From CAYIEH01 sp964362385 (lineage in GTDB: Bacteria; Patescibacteriota; Minisyncoccia; UBA6257; UBA9933): 27,403 nucleotides of DNA. A model generated the notes under the pieces. It saw nothing but the letters and a program-made list of their open reading frames with translations, made no database searches and was not told the origin of the DNA. Position 1 is the first letter of the stretch, and the number at the start of each line of letters is the position of its first letter. Shown in pieces: positions 1 to 9,565 of this stretch. The translations under genes were made by a program, and so were the position numbers. Location: contig CAYIEH010000007.1 of assembly GCA_964362385.1 (NCBI GenBank), positions 1 through 27,403 of the forward strand, in the 5' to 3' direction.

Positions 1-2
1 GT

Positions 3-86
3 CCTAATACTTTTGAGACTACCTACGCGCCGGAGAGACCGGAGATTGTGTATTGTGAAAAATGCTACAATGCAGAAGTAATTTAG
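3..86 (+). CDS. C-terminal end of a zinc-ribbon protein (partial)
   Basis: The window opens inside a gene; frame 3 stays open for 27 codons and ends at TAG (84-86). The visible tail reads ...TTYAPERPEIVYCEKCYNAEVI, with a CxxC pair (YCEKCY) of the kind that forms half of a zinc ribbon. Tails of this sort are common in small CPR zinc-ribbon proteins. The other half of the metal site lies outside the window, so function cannot be given. It is followed directly by a terminator, which supports a real gene end. Confidence 0.6.
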   Translation, partial: PNTFETTYAPERPEIVYCEKCYNAEVI

Positions 87-88
87 TT

Positions 89-124
89 AAAACACCCAGG
101 TTCGTCAGAGGGTGTTTTTGATTT
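89..124 (+). terminator. Rho-independent terminator after the zinc-ribbon gene
   Basis: AAAACACCC (89-97) pairs with GGGTGTTTT (110-118) around a 12-nt loop and runs into a T-rich tail. It lies 3 bases after the upstream stop codon, so it ends that transcript and separates it from rodA. Confidence 0.8.
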
Positions 125-133
125 TGCAACCCA

Positions 134-166
134 AATTCTTTATTCTTAATTCATAATTCTTTATTC
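134..166 (+). repeat. short AT-rich direct repeat upstream of rodA
   Basis: AATTCTTTATTC occurs twice, at 134-145 and 155-166, a period of 21 bases, ending 7 bases before the rodA ATG. No Shine-Dalgarno is present. The repeat may simply be AT-rich leader sequence; no function is claimed. Confidence 0.5.
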
Positions 167-173
167 CTTATTC

Positions 174-1238
174 ATGTTAAAACATCTTGACTGGAAACTT
201 AATTCTGCGATTTTATTTTTGGTTGCCGCCGGTTTGGTAAGTTTATTCGGCGCCAATATTAATTTATTCTGGAAGCAATTGCTTTGGCTGGCGTTTGGGA
301 TAATTTTTGCGATTATTATTATTGAATTTGACTGGCGCTCCTTCGTAAATTTTAAAAGAGTGATTCTTGGAATTTATTTCTTTTCAATTTTTCTGCTTGT
401 TTTAACTTTGATTTTAGCCCCTAAAGTCAGAGGCGCCAGAAGCTGGATTCCCGTCGGACCCTTTCAGTTTCAGACTTCGGTTTTCGCCGCTTTTGCTTTG
501 ATTATCGTCCTGGCTAATTTTTTCAGAAAAAAGCATGTGAGCATCGCGCGCGTTTCAGATCTGTTTCAATCGTTTATTTATTTTTTGATTCCCGCGGGAT
601 TAGTCGCGCTTCAGCCGGATTTCGGTTCAATACTTTTGCTTTTTTTAATCTGGCTGGGATTTGTTTTGGTTTCCGGAATTCCGTGGAGGCACCTTCTGAT
701 AGCTCTTTTAATATTCGCGGTTTTAGGGGTAATAATGTGGCACAGCGTTTTGAAAGAATACCAAAAGGAAAGGATTCTGGGATTATTTTTCTCGAATAGA
801 GATGTTTTGGGAATAAATTATAATGTGATTCAGTCAAAAATCGCCATTGGGTCAGCGGGTCTTTTCGGGAAAGGATTCAAACAAGGGACTCAGGTTCAGT
901 TGGGATTTTTGCCTGAAGCCCAGACCGATTTTATTTTTGCCGCGGTCATTGAAGAATGGGGGCTGATTTCCGGATTATTGATGATAGCGGCTTTCGTGGT
1001 TATAATTTTTAGAATTATTTCCATCGGCGTTATAGAGAGAAATAATTTTAACCGGTTTGTTTGTCTGGGAACGGCGATTTATTTCTGCGCCAATTTTATT
1101 TTTAATACCGGCTCCAATGTCGGATTATTGCCGGTTATCGGCGTCCCTTTTCCGTTTTTAAGTTATGGCGGCTCTCATTTGGCAACAGAGTTGATATTAA
1201 TCGGCATGGTTCAGTCAATTAAAGCCAGAAATTCATAG
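174..1238 (+). CDS. rodA: peptidoglycan glycosyltransferase RodA (SEDS family)
   Basis: A 354-aa polytopic membrane protein of the SEDS (RodA/FtsW/SpoVE) family, which polymerises lipid II into glycan strands at the cell membrane together with a class B PBP. Roughly ten hydrophobic segments span the whole length. Family motifs are present in order: RGARSW, QPDFGS (residues 147-152, containing the Asp regarded as catalytic in SEDS proteins), PEAQTDFIFAAVIEEWG, and the C-terminal GVPFPFLSYGGS. RodA is preferred over FtsW because of the adjacent elongation-type context (mltG follows after 24 bases) and the lack of an FtsW-like long N-terminal tail, but the two are hard to separate by eye. The start is the first ATG; no ribosome site is visible, as for most genes here. 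Confidence 0.9.
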   Translation: MLKHLDWKLNSAILFLVAAGLVSLFGANINLFWKQLLWLAFGIIFAIIIIEFDWRSFVNFKRVILGIYFFSIFLLVLTLILAPKVRGARSWIPVGPFQFQTSVFAAFALIIVLANFFRKKHVSIARVSDLFQSFIYFLIPAGLVALQPDFGSILLLFLIWLGFVLVSGIPWRHLLIALLIFAVLGVIMWHSVLKEYQKERILGLFFSNRDVLGINYNVIQSKIAIGSAGLFGKGFKQGTQVQLGFLPEAQTDFIFAAVIEEWGLISGLLMIAAFVVIIFRIISIGVIERNNFNRFVCLGTAIYFCANFIFNTGSNVGLLPVIGVPFPFLSYGGSHLATELILIGMVQSIKARNS

Positions 1239-1262
1239 ATTTCCATATTAAGGCATAAAATT

Positions 1263-2288
1263 ATGTTTTCTGATTTAAAAATCAAGTTATTGGCAGGGCT
1301 GCTGATTTTATTTTTATTTTCAATTTTTGGGGCGATTGCTTTTGTTCAATTATTAAAGTCCGCCTCAAGAGCAGGCGAGAATTCTCAAAGCGCCAACGTT
1401 AAAATTATTCAGGGTATGGGCCTTAAGGAAATCGCCGACGAGCTGTATTCCAAAAAAGTCATAAAATCAAAAATTATTTTTGAGATTTACAGCTTTTTAA
1501 GCGATAAGTCAAAGATTTTCAAGCCCGGCAATTATGAATTAGATTTCAATCAATCAGTTCCCAAAATAGTTGAAATTTTAACCGTTGGCCCAAGGGAAAT
1601 TTCCGCCGTAATAACTCCGGGCATGACGCTGAAAGAAATTGACGATTATTTAAGTTCTTTGAGAATTGTTAAAAAAGGGAGTCTTGCGAATTTTGACATC
1701 AGCCAATTAAAAGGAAAATATTTATTTTTAACTAAAGCTTTTTCGCTGGAAGGATTTCTTTTTCCCGACACTTATAATTTTTTTTCCGATTCCGATCCAC
1801 AGGCTGTTATTGAAAAAATTTTGGATAATTTTAAGACAAAAGTCAGCCAATACCCGGAAAGCTTGCTTTTTTTAAACGGCGGCGGTAATATGAATTGGTT
1901 GATATTGGCTTCAATTTTGGAAAAAGAAATTATTGACGCCAAAGAGCGCCAGATAGCCGGCGGGATTTTGGAAAAAAGAATTAAAGAGGGAATGCCGCTT
2001 CAAGTGGACGCGTCAATAATATACGCCAGATGCGAAGGCAGATTTGTAAATTGTCCTTTGCTCGCAGGCAGTGATTTTGAAACAGATTCGCGCTACAATA
2101 CTTATAAGTATTTAGGATTGCCGCTTTCTCCCATTTCAAATCCCGGATTAGACGCAATATCGGCGGCGCTTCATCCCATAAAATCTGATTACTGGTATTA
2201 TTTATCCGACCCCAAGACCAAGAAGACGATTTTTTCAAAAACATTGGAAGAACACAATAAGAACAGAGTGAAATATTTGACAAAATAA
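1263..2288 (+). CDS. mltG: endolytic murein transglycosylase MltG (YceG-like)
   Basis: A 341-aa membrane-anchored protein with one N-terminal transmembrane helix (about residues 8-31) and an extracytoplasmic YceG/MltG domain. In other bacteria this enzyme cuts nascent glycan strands and sets their length. Hallmarks visible: a LysM-like subdomain around residues 45-110, EGFLFPDTY, LASILEKE (Glu220 is the expected catalytic residue), SRYNTYKYLGLPLSPISNPG, and YYLSDPKTKKTIFSKTLEEH near the C terminus. Length is typical for the family. It starts 24 bases after rodA and is probably cotranscribed with it, forming a glycan synthesis and strand-termination pair. Confidence 0.93.
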   Translation: MFSDLKIKLLAGLLILFLFSIFGAIAFVQLLKSASRAGENSQSANVKIIQGMGLKEIADELYSKKVIKSKIIFEIYSFLSDKSKIFKPGNYELDFNQSVPKIVEILTVGPREISAVITPGMTLKEIDDYLSSLRIVKKGSLANFDISQLKGKYLFLTKAFSLEGFLFPDTYNFFSDSDPQAVIEKILDNFKTKVSQYPESLLFLNGGGNMNWLILASILEKEIIDAKERQIAGGILEKRIKEGMPLQVDASIIYARCEGRFVNCPLLAGSDFETDSRYNTYKYLGLPLSPISNPGLDAISAALHPIKSDYWYYLSDPKTKKTIFSKTLEEHNKNRVKYLTK

Positions 2289-2360
2289 AGACATTTTGTC
2301 ATTTTGGACCCTCTTTTGGAGAAACGGCCGAAATCAGAAAAGTTGCTTTAATAAGGTTTG

Positions 2361-2552
2361 CCCCGTTAGAAGTGTTGCGGAGATTTTGCTATTGCATCGT
2401 ATATAGCCGACCCGCTTCGCCCGCCTAGACTTGGCGAGGCTGGCCAAAGCTCCCGCTTCGCCAGCGAAGCGAGGCGAGTCAGCGAGGCGAGTAGGCGGCT
2501 TTTGTCTTTAAATATTGTAATATCATTAAATTTTGCCGCACTTCTAACGGGG
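2361..2552. mobile_element. 192-bp inverted-repeat (MITE-like) element, copy 1
   Basis: CCCCGTTAGAAGTG (2361-2374) is perfectly inverted as CACTTCTAACGGGG (2539-2552). The flanking tetranucleotides are TTTG on the left and CTTG on the right, a 3 of 4 match that could be a decayed target duplication. It encodes no protein. The interior holds a separate GC-rich repeat (2411-2490). The same terminal sequence recurs at 9501-9633 with a perfect 4-bp flanking duplication. It fills most of the 367-bp space between mltG and rpoB and ends one base before the rpoB -35 box. Non-autonomous transposition is an inference. Confidence 0.65.
2411..2490 (+). repeat. GC-rich palindromic repeat family A, copy 1 (intergenic)
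   Basis: An 80-nt GC-rich stretch in an AT-rich spacer. It contains the hairpin CGCTTCGC-CA-GCGAAGCG and ends GCGAGGCGAG. An almost identical 84-nt copy lies in the glycosyltransferase gene at 20241-20324. A 56-nt copy lies in rsmA at 26882-26937; it is identical except that it lacks 24 central bases. A short related piece lies in the UvrD gene at 25252-25281. Confidence 0.85.
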
Positions 2553-2553
2553 C

Positions 2554-2581
2554 TTGACGAACGTGATAAAAACCGTATTAT
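2554..2581 (+). promoter_or_regulatory. probable sigma70-type promoter of rpoBC
   Basis: TTGACG (2554-2559), a 16-base spacer, and TATTAT (2576-2581). The -35 box begins one base after the inverted-repeat element ends. The predicted leader to the rpoB ATG is about 65-70 bases. Confidence 0.55.
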
Positions 2582-2641
2582 ATATTTATATTAATTTTCT
2601 GAATTAAAAGAATAACAATTTCCCAATAAACCGTTTAAGAC

Positions 2642-2646
2642 GGAGA
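2642..2646 (+). promoter_or_regulatory. Shine-Dalgarno site of rpoB
   Basis: GGAGA lies 9 bases before the ATG at 2656. This is noteworthy because most genes in this window have no recognisable ribosome-binding site. Confidence 0.6.
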
Positions 2647-2655
2647 GTTTATTTT

Positions 2656-5600
2656 ATGGCGAAAATTTTTTCAGCTAAAATTTTTTCTTCTCATCCGGGT
2701 TCTTTTGTTGAGCAGCCGTTTTTAGCCAAAACCCAGATTGATTCTTGGAATTGGTTTGTTAAGCAGGGGCTTAAAGAACTTTTTGAAGAAATTTCTCCCA
2801 TTAAAGATTATAGCGGGAGCGAAGTGGAGTTGTATTTTCTTGACCATTATTTTGACGAGCCGAGATACGATGAAGAGATTTCCCGGATGAAGGGTTTAAC
2901 TTACAAAGCGCCGCTTCGGGTAAAAGTAAAATTAGTCAATCATAAAACTAAAGAAACAAAAGAGCAGGAAGTTTATTTGGGAGACTTTCCCATAATGACC
3001 AGTCGTTATACTTTTATTATTAACGGCGTAGAAAGAGTGATAGTGTCCCAGTTGATTCGTTCAAGCGGAGTTTATTTTATGGGCAATGCCGTTAAGGGCA
3101 GAAAATTATTCGGCGCCAAAGTTATTCCTAATCGCGGGAGCTGGCTGGAATTTGAAACCGAAGTTGACGGATTTATCGGAGTGAAAATTGACCGCCACAG
3201 AAAAGCTCCCGTTACCAATCTTTTAAGAATTTTTTCCTCAAAAAGCCAGAAGCCGTTGGATACCAACGAAAAGATTTTAAAAGCCTTCGCCGATATTGAT
3301 AAGGGTTCTTTTAAATACATTGAAGCCACTTTAAAAAAGGATCATGCCAAAGATTCGCTTGAATCTTACCTGGAGATTTATAAAAGATTAAGGCCGGGCG
3401 ATTTGGCGACTCCGGAAAACGCGAAAAGTTTGATTGACGCCATGTTTAACAGGCCTGACAGATACAGTCTTTCCAATGTGGGGAGATTTAAGGTTAACCA
3501 AAGACTGGGGATCAAAGACAAAAAATCCACGCTGATAGATCTTGAAGATTTAATTTTAATAGTCAAAGAAATTATCAGGCTGAACAATAATCATATGGCG
3601 CAGCCGGACGATATTGATAATTTGGGAAATCGCAGAGTAAGGGCCGTGGGCGAATTGCTTCAGAGCCGCCTTTATGTCGGTTTTGCCAGAATGCGCAGAA
3701 ATATCCAGGATAAAATTTCAACCTCGGAGGCGTCGGAAATTTCACCCGTGCAGTTGATAAACGGAAGGCCATTAGTGGCGGTAATGACGGAATTTCTCGC
3801 TTCGTCCCAGCTTTCCCAATTTATGGATCAGACTAATCCTTTGGCTGAAGTTGAACATAAAAGAAGGCTTTCGCTTTTGGGACCCGGAGGATTAACTCGG
3901 GAACACGCTGGTTTTGAAGTCAGAGATGTTCATCCGACTCATTACGGAAGAATTTGCCCCATTGAAACTCCCGAGGGCCAGTCAATCGGATTGGTCAATC
4001 ATTTGGCGAACTACGCCCGAATCAGCGAATTCGGATTTTTAGAAACTCCGTACGCAAAGGTAAAAAACGGCAAAGTTGCCGACGAAATTGTTTGGATGAA
4101 CGCCATAGAAGAAGAAAAACACAAAATTGCCCACGGAGGCGTGAAATTGGACAGTCAGAAAAAGATTATTGATAAAGTGGTTGAGGCGAGAATTCAGGGA
4201 GAGCCGCGGACCATAAACAGGGAAGAAGTTGATTTCATTGACGTCAACAACAACCAGCTTATAAGTCCGGCGACTTCCTTGATTTCTTTTTTGGAACACG
4301 ATGACGCCAACAGGGCTTTGATGGGATCCAATATGCAACGTCAGGCAGTCCCGGTAATCAAGCCGCAGGCTCCTTTGGTTGGAACCGGCATTGAAGAAAA
4401 AATCGCCCGGGATTCCCAAAGAGTGATTATCGCCGACGAAGACGGCGAAGTAACTGAAGTTGACGCCAATTCCATTGTTTTAAAAACCAAATCAGGCGTC
4501 AAAGAATATAAACTTTATAAATTTCAGAGATCAAATCAATACACCTGCATTTCCCAAAAACCTTTGGTTAAAAAAGGCGATCGTGTTAAAAAGGGAGAAA
4601 TTTTGGCTGACGGACCTTCAATAGACAACGGAGTCTTGGCGCTGGGCCAAAACCTTTTAGTCGCTTTTATTCCGTGGGAAGGAGCTAATTTTGAAGACGC
4701 CATCGTTCTTTCGGAGCGAATCGTCAAAAACGATATTTTTTCTTCTATTCATATCAAGGATTTTTATTGCGATGTCAGAGACACGAAATTAGGGCCTGAG
4801 ATTACCACAAACGACATTCCGAATGTTTCCGAGGAGAAATTAAGAAATTTAGACGAGGAAGGAATTATACGAATCGGAGCGGAAGTCAGAGCTGGAGATA
4901 TTTTAGTTGGAAAAGTTTCACCCAAGGGAGAGACTGAACTGACTGCCGAGGAAAAATTGCTCAAGGCAATATTTGAGGAAAAAGCCAGAGACATCAAAGA
5001 CACTTCTTTGGTTCTGCCTCACGGCGAAGCGGGACGGATTATCGGCGTTAAGATTTTTTCCAGAGACCGTGGCGACAAGCTGGACCCGGGCATCATCAAA
5101 AGAATTCAAATTGAAGTGGCTCAAATCAGAAAAATCAGGGCCGGCGATAAATTAGCCGGAAGACATGGCAATAAAGGGGTTATTTCTCAAATCAGGCCGG
5201 CAGAAGATATGCCCTATCTTGAAGACGGCACTCCTGTTGACATTATTTTGAATCCTTTGGGCGTGGCGTCGCGAATGAATTTGGGACAAATTTTAGAGAC
5301 TCATTTGGGATTGGCTGCCAAGAAATTGGGTTATCGGGCAATCACTCCGGTTTTCGTCGGAGCTACAGAAGAAATAATCAGGGAAGAACTTAAAAAAGCC
5401 GGCTATCCTGAAAACGGAAAATTAACTCTTTATGACGGAAGAACAGGCAAGAAATTTCCTCAGCCGATTACCGTTGGATACATTTACATAATGAAGCTGA
5501 ACCATTTGGTTGAGGACAAGATTCACATGCGAGCCACTGGCCCTTATTCTTTGATTACGCAACAGCCGCTTGGAGGTAAGGCTCAATTCGGCGGCCAGAG

Positions 5601-5841
5601 ATTCGGAGAAATGGAAGTTTGGGCTCTTGAAGGTTATGGAGCCGCCTATACATTGCAGGAAATGCTGACTATCAAGTCAGACGACGTTTTCGGAAGAGCG
5701 GCAACTTACGAGGATATTATCAGGGGCGGGAAAATAAAAAGTCCTAATGTCCCGGCGGCGTTTAATGTTTTAGTCAATGAAATTAAGGCACTGGGGTTAA
5801 GCGTGGATATTATTTATAAAGAAGAAAAAGAAAAAATGTAA
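2656..5841 (+). CDS. rpoB: DNA-directed RNA polymerase beta subunit
   Basis: A 1061-aa beta subunit, short compared with about 1340 aa in Escherichia coli but normal for lineages without the large lineage-specific insertions. It forms one jaw of the active-site cleft of RNA polymerase. Motifs seen include GRICPIETPEGQSIGLVN, LLGPGGLTREHAGFEVRDVH just before it, NLLVAFIPWEGANFEDAIVL, RAGDKLAGRHGNKGVIS, and the C-terminal GGKAQFGGQRFGEMEVWALE followed by EMLTIKSDD. The rifampicin-pocket region around the residues SQFMDQTNPLAEVEHKRRLS is intact. It is followed 62 bases later by rpoC in the universal order. The start is supported by GGAGA upstream. Confidence 0.98.
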   Translation: MAKIFSAKIFSSHPGSFVEQPFLAKTQIDSWNWFVKQGLKELFEEISPIKDYSGSEVELYFLDHYFDEPRYDEEISRMKGLTYKAPLRVKVKLVNHKTKETKEQEVYLGDFPIMTSRYTFIINGVERVIVSQLIRSSGVYFMGNAVKGRKLFGAKVIPNRGSWLEFETEVDGFIGVKIDRHRKAPVTNLLRIFSSKSQKPLDTNEKILKAFADIDKGSFKYIEATLKKDHAKDSLESYLEIYKRLRPGDLATPENAKSLIDAMFNRPDRYSLSNVGRFKVNQRLGIKDKKSTLIDLEDLILIVKEIIRLNNNHMAQPDDIDNLGNRRVRAVGELLQSRLYVGFARMRRNIQDKISTSEASEISPVQLINGRPLVAVMTEFLASSQLSQFMDQTNPLAEVEHKRRLSLLGPGGLTREHAGFEVRDVHPTHYGRICPIETPEGQSIGLVNHLANYARISEFGFLETPYAKVKNGKVADEIVWMNAIEEEKHKIAHGGVKLDSQKKIIDKVVEARIQGEPRTINREEVDFIDVNNNQLISPATSLISFLEHDDANRALMGSNMQRQAVPVIKPQAPLVGTGIEEKIARDSQRVIIADEDGEVTEVDANSIVLKTKSGVKEYKLYKFQRSNQYTCISQKPLVKKGDRVKKGEILADGPSIDNGVLALGQNLLVAFIPWEGANFEDAIVLSERIVKNDIFSSIHIKDFYCDVRDTKLGPEITTNDIPNVSEEKLRNLDEEGIIRIGAEVRAGDILVGKVSPKGETELTAEEKLLKAIFEEKARDIKDTSLVLPHGEAGRIIGVKIFSRDRGDKLDPGIIKRIQIEVAQIRKIRAGDKLAGRHGNKGVISQIRPAEDMPYLEDGTPVDIILNPLGVASRMNLGQILETHLGLAAKKLGYRAITPVFVGATEEIIREELKKAGYPENGKLTLYDGRTGKKFPQPITVGYIYIMKLNHLVEDKIHMRATGPYSLITQQPLGGKAQFGGQRFGEMEVWALEGYGAAYTLQEMLTIKSDDVFGRAATYEDIIRGGKIKSPNVPAAFNVLVNEIKALGLSVDIIYKEEKEKM

Positions 5842-5903
5842 TTTTGCGATTCGGCGGCCGGCGCAGGCGAATTTCAAACGTCTCGCGATAAATTTTAGAA
5901 TTT

Positions 5904-8900
5904 ATGGAAAGCAAAGATTTCAATGTCATAAAACTTAAAGTCGCTTCTCCTGAAGAAATTTTGTCGTGGTCTCACGGAGAAGTGATTAAGCCGGAAACGA
6001 TAAACTACAGGACTCAAAGACCGGAAAAAGACGGGCTTTTTTCCGAGCGGATTTTTGGCCCCACAAAAGATTACGAATGTTATTGCGGGAAATACCGGCG
6101 CATACGTTATAAGGGAATAGTTTGCGACAAGTGCGGAGTTGAAGTTACTCACTCCAGCGTGAGACGCGAAAGGATGGGCCATATTAAGCTTGCGACGCCG
6201 GCCGCCCATGTCTGGTTTTTAAGAACCATTCCTTCAAGAGTTTCATTGTTCTTGGACATTCCTGTCCAAAAATTGGAAAAAGTTGTTTATTATGCCGCTT
6301 ACATCGTTACGGTTGTCAATTCGGAAGCGAAAAAAAGAGTTTTGAAAGAATTGGACGAAGAGTTTAAATCAAAAAAGAAAGAAGTAAAAGAAAAGAAAAA
6401 AATGAAAGAACTGGAAAGCGTAATGAATGACACCAAGGAACAAATCGTTTCTTTGAAAGAAGGGCAAATTCTTTCCGAGGCGGAATATTTTAATTTATCG
6501 CGGCGTTTCGGAGATGTTCTGCAGGCCGCGAGCGGCGCCGAAGCAATAAGAAAATTATTGGAAAAAATTGATTTAAGGAAACTTGATCAGGAAACCAAAA
6601 AAGAATTGGAAGAAATCAGGGAAGAAGTAAGAAAAAAGAAATTGCTGATGCGGCTTAAATTAGTCAATTCGTTTATTAAAAACAAAATGAAGCCGGAATG
6701 GCTGATTTTGACCGTTCTTCCCGTTTTGCCGCCGGAACTTCGGCCAATGGTGCCGTTGGACGGGGGGCGCTACGCAACATCCGACTTAAATGATCTTTAC
6801 CGCCGCGTAATAAATCGCAATAACCGTCTTAAAAAATTGATGGAATTAAGAGCGCCGGAAATTATTATTACCAACGAAAAGAGAATGCTTCAGGAAGCAG
6901 TTGACGCATTAATTGATAATTCCTCAAGGGGAGCAACCACTGCCCAGCTTTCAGCCCAGAAAAGACCGCTTAGGTCTTTGGCGGACATTTTAAAAGGAAA
7001 ACAGGGAAGATTCAGGCAAAATCTTCTGGGTAAACGCGTTGATTACTCGGGCCGGTCAGTGATTGTGGTTGGTCCGGATTTAAAGCTCAATACCTGCGGA
7101 TTGCCCAAAAAAATGACTCTTGAATTATTTAAACCCTTTGTTATCGGAAGAATCATTAAAGACGGTCTGGCTCACACCATTAAAAACGCGACTCGTTTAA
7201 TTGAGCAGGCGCCGGCAGAAGTCTGGGCGATTTTAGAAGAGGTTATAAAGGACAAAAAAGTTCTTTTAAATCGCGCTCCGACGCTTCATCGTTTGGGTAT
7301 TCAGGCATTCAGGCCGATTTTAGTTGAAGACTTGGTAATCAAAATCCCGCCGATGGTTTGCACTGCGTTCAACGCGGATTTTGACGGCGACCAGATGGCG
7401 GTTCATTTGCCGCTTTCCGATGAAGCCCAGAAAGAAGCAAGTGATTTAATGCTTTCAAGTAAAAATATTTTAAAACCGGCAAACGGCGAGCCGATCGCAA
7501 AGCCGTCTCAGGAAATTGTTTTAGGATGCTACTTTTTGACCAAAATAATTAACGGCGGAAAAGGCAGCGGCAAAACACTTTCTTCATTTAAAGAAGCGCT
7601 TTTAGCGTACGAATTTGATGAACTCGCCATTAACGCGCCGATTAAAGTGATGGTATCCAGAGCCAACTTTATTGAAACCAGCGTTGGAAGGATTATTTTT
7701 AACACTGTTTTTCCGGAAGACTTCGGGTTTATCAATGAAGTGATGGATAAAAAGAGTTTACCCAAGATTGTTTCGGATATTATCAACAAATACGGAATTG
7801 AAAAAACGTGGAATATTTTAGATGAAATTAAAAATTTGGGCTTTAGCTACGCGACGATTTCCGGCGTCAGTTGGGCAATGGATGATTTAGTATCGCCGCA
7901 GGAAAAGAATAAAATCATAGAATCGGCGGAAAAAGACGTGGAATCCGTAGAGCAACAATATGAGGAAGGTTTACTGACTGATTCGGAAAGACGGCAGAGA
8001 ATAATCGGTGTCTGGGGAAAAACTAAAGATTTGATTTCCAAAATTGTTCCCGAAGCTTTAAAAAATGTCGGCAAGTTTAATTCGGTTTTTGCCATTGTTG
8101 ATTCCGGAGCCAGAGGTTCTTGGACTCAGGCGGTCCAGATGCTTGGGATGAAAGGACTGGTTCAAAATCCTCGCGGAGAAATTATTGAGGTGCCAATTAA
8201 ATCATCTTATAAGGAAGGGCTCAGCGTTTTGGAATTCTTTATTAATACTCACAGCGCGCGAAAAGGATTGACCGATACGGCGCTTAAAACCGCTTCCGCG
8301 GGTTATCTGACTCGAAGACTGGTTGACGCTTCTCAAAATTTAATAATCAGGGAAGACGATTGCGGCGCCGCTGAAGGAATTGAAATTTTCAAAGCTGACG
8401 GAGAGGAATACGGTTATTCATTTGCGCTTAGGGTTTTCAGCAGAACAGCGCTTGAGGACATAAAGGTCAAAAACAAGATTTTAGTTAAAGCCGGGCAGAT
8501 TATTGACAAAGAAACATCTGAAAAAATCACCAAAGAACCTTCAATTATTTCCATAAAAGTCCGTTCTCCTTTGAGATGCAAAACTTTATACGGCGTTTGT
8601 TCAAAGTGTTACGGCACTGATTTGGGGCGCGGAGAACCGATAAAAATCGGAGAAGCAGTCGGTGTAGTGGCTGCTCAGTCTATCGGCGAACCAGGCACCC
8701 AGCTTACTTTAAAAACTTTCCATGTAGGAGGCATCGCTGGAGTTGATATTACCCATGGTCTGCCCAGAGTTGACGAAATTTTTGAAGCCCGGTCTCCGAA
8801 AGGAAAAGCGATTTTATCGGAAGAAGACGGAGTTATTGAAAATATTGATGAAGAAGATAATTTGAAAATTATTAAATTAAAAGTTTCAAAAAATAAAAAA

Positions 8901-9509
8901 TCAAAAATTATTGAATATCCGATTTCTCGAACCGTAAAAGTTTTTGTGAAACCTCATGATAAGATTTCAAAAGGCGATCAGCTTTGTGAGGGAAGCCTTG
9001 ATTTGAAAGAGCTGTTTGAATACAAAGGAAAGGACGCTGTTGAGCGTTATGCTATCAATGAAATTGAAAAAATTTATGTTACCGAAGGAAACAACATAAA
9101 CGACAAGCATATTGAAATAATTTTAAAACAGATGTTTTCGCGCGTCATTATCAAAGATTCCGGCGACACCGACTTTGTTGTCGGAGAAGTAATAGAAAAA
9201 TCGCAATTTCTTGAAGCTAATCGCGAAATGAAAGCCAGGGGGAAAAAGCCGGCCAGGGCGAAACAGCTGCTGGTTGGTATTTCAAAAGCGGCTCTTTCCA
9301 CGGAGAGTTTCTTGTCAAGCGCTTCGTTTCAGGAAACAAACAGGATATTGGTGGCTGCCGCAACCGAAGGGAAGGAAGATAAACTCCGCGGCCTTAAAGA
9401 AAACGTGATTATCGGAAGATTGATTCCGGCAGGCACGGGTTATCGGAAGGAATTCAATGTTAGCGCCCAGCCGGGAGACAACGAGAATAACGAAGATGAA
9501 CCCCGTTAG
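5904..9509 (+). CDS. rpoC: DNA-directed RNA polymerase beta' subunit
   Basis: A 1201-aa beta' subunit carrying the catalytic site of RNA polymerase. The first zinc site is complete (Cys59, Cys61, Cys74, Cys77). NADFDGDQM at residues 490-498 holds the three Asp residues for catalytic Mg2+. RAPTLHRLGIQAFRP, the second zinc site (Cys820, Cys892, Cys899, Cys902), and AAQSIGEPGTQLTLKTFHVG of the trigger-loop region are all present. A lysine-rich coiled coil spans about residues 145-260. The last two codons and the stop (CCC CGT TAG) are the first nine bases of a repeat element at 9501-9633. Removing the element and one copy of its flanking TGAA restores ...GAT GAA TGA, so the ancestral protein probably ended at the Glu two residues earlier. 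Probably cotranscribed with rpoB. Confidence 0.98.
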   Translation: MESKDFNVIKLKVASPEEILSWSHGEVIKPETINYRTQRPEKDGLFSERIFGPTKDYECYCGKYRRIRYKGIVCDKCGVEVTHSSVRRERMGHIKLATPAAHVWFLRTIPSRVSLFLDIPVQKLEKVVYYAAYIVTVVNSEAKKRVLKELDEEFKSKKKEVKEKKKMKELESVMNDTKEQIVSLKEGQILSEAEYFNLSRRFGDVLQAASGAEAIRKLLEKIDLRKLDQETKKELEEIREEVRKKKLLMRLKLVNSFIKNKMKPEWLILTVLPVLPPELRPMVPLDGGRYATSDLNDLYRRVINRNNRLKKLMELRAPEIIITNEKRMLQEAVDALIDNSSRGATTAQLSAQKRPLRSLADILKGKQGRFRQNLLGKRVDYSGRSVIVVGPDLKLNTCGLPKKMTLELFKPFVIGRIIKDGLAHTIKNATRLIEQAPAEVWAILEEVIKDKKVLLNRAPTLHRLGIQAFRPILVEDLVIKIPPMVCTAFNADFDGDQMAVHLPLSDEAQKEASDLMLSSKNILKPANGEPIAKPSQEIVLGCYFLTKIINGGKGSGKTLSSFKEALLAYEFDELAINAPIKVMVSRANFIETSVGRIIFNTVFPEDFGFINEVMDKKSLPKIVSDIINKYGIEKTWNILDEIKNLGFSYATISGVSWAMDDLVSPQEKNKIIESAEKDVESVEQQYEEGLLTDSERRQRIIGVWGKTKDLISKIVPEALKNVGKFNSVFAIVDSGARGSWTQAVQMLGMKGLVQNPRGEIIEVPIKSSYKEGLSVLEFFINTHSARKGLTDTALKTASAGYLTRRLVDASQNLIIREDDCGAAEGIEIFKADGEEYGYSFALRVFSRTALEDIKVKNKILVKAGQIIDKETSEKITKEPSIISIKVRSPLRCKTLYGVCSKCYGTDLGRGEPIKIGEAVGVVAAQSIGEPGTQLTLKTFHVGGIAGVDITHGLPRVDEIFEARSPKGKAILSEEDGVIENIDEEDNLKIIKLKVSKNKKSKIIEYPISRTVKVFVKPHDKISKGDQLCEGSLDLKELFEYKGKDAVERYAINEIEKIYVTEGNNINDKHIEIILKQMFSRVIIKDSGDTDFVVGEVIEKSQFLEANREMKARGKKPARAKQLLVGISKAALSTESFLSSASFQETNRILVAAATEGKEDKLRGLKENVIIGRLIPAGTGYRKEFNVSAQPGDNENNEDEPR

Positions 9510-9565
9510 AGGTCCTTGGCAGAAAAAATTTTAAATAATTTTTTTTCTGCCTTGCAGTAACGGGG
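9501..9565 (+). terminator. strong hairpin at the rpoC stop codon
   Basis: CCCCGTTA (9501-9508) pairs with TAACGGGG (9558-9565), enclosing a second stem GGCAGAAAAAA (9518-9528) with TTTTTTCTGCC (9541-9551). It probably works as a terminator or mRNA 3'-end stabiliser. The same left arm could pair instead with the element's far end (9622-9633), giving two mutually exclusive folds. There is no clean T tract after the outer stem, so termination is inferred. Confidence 0.55.
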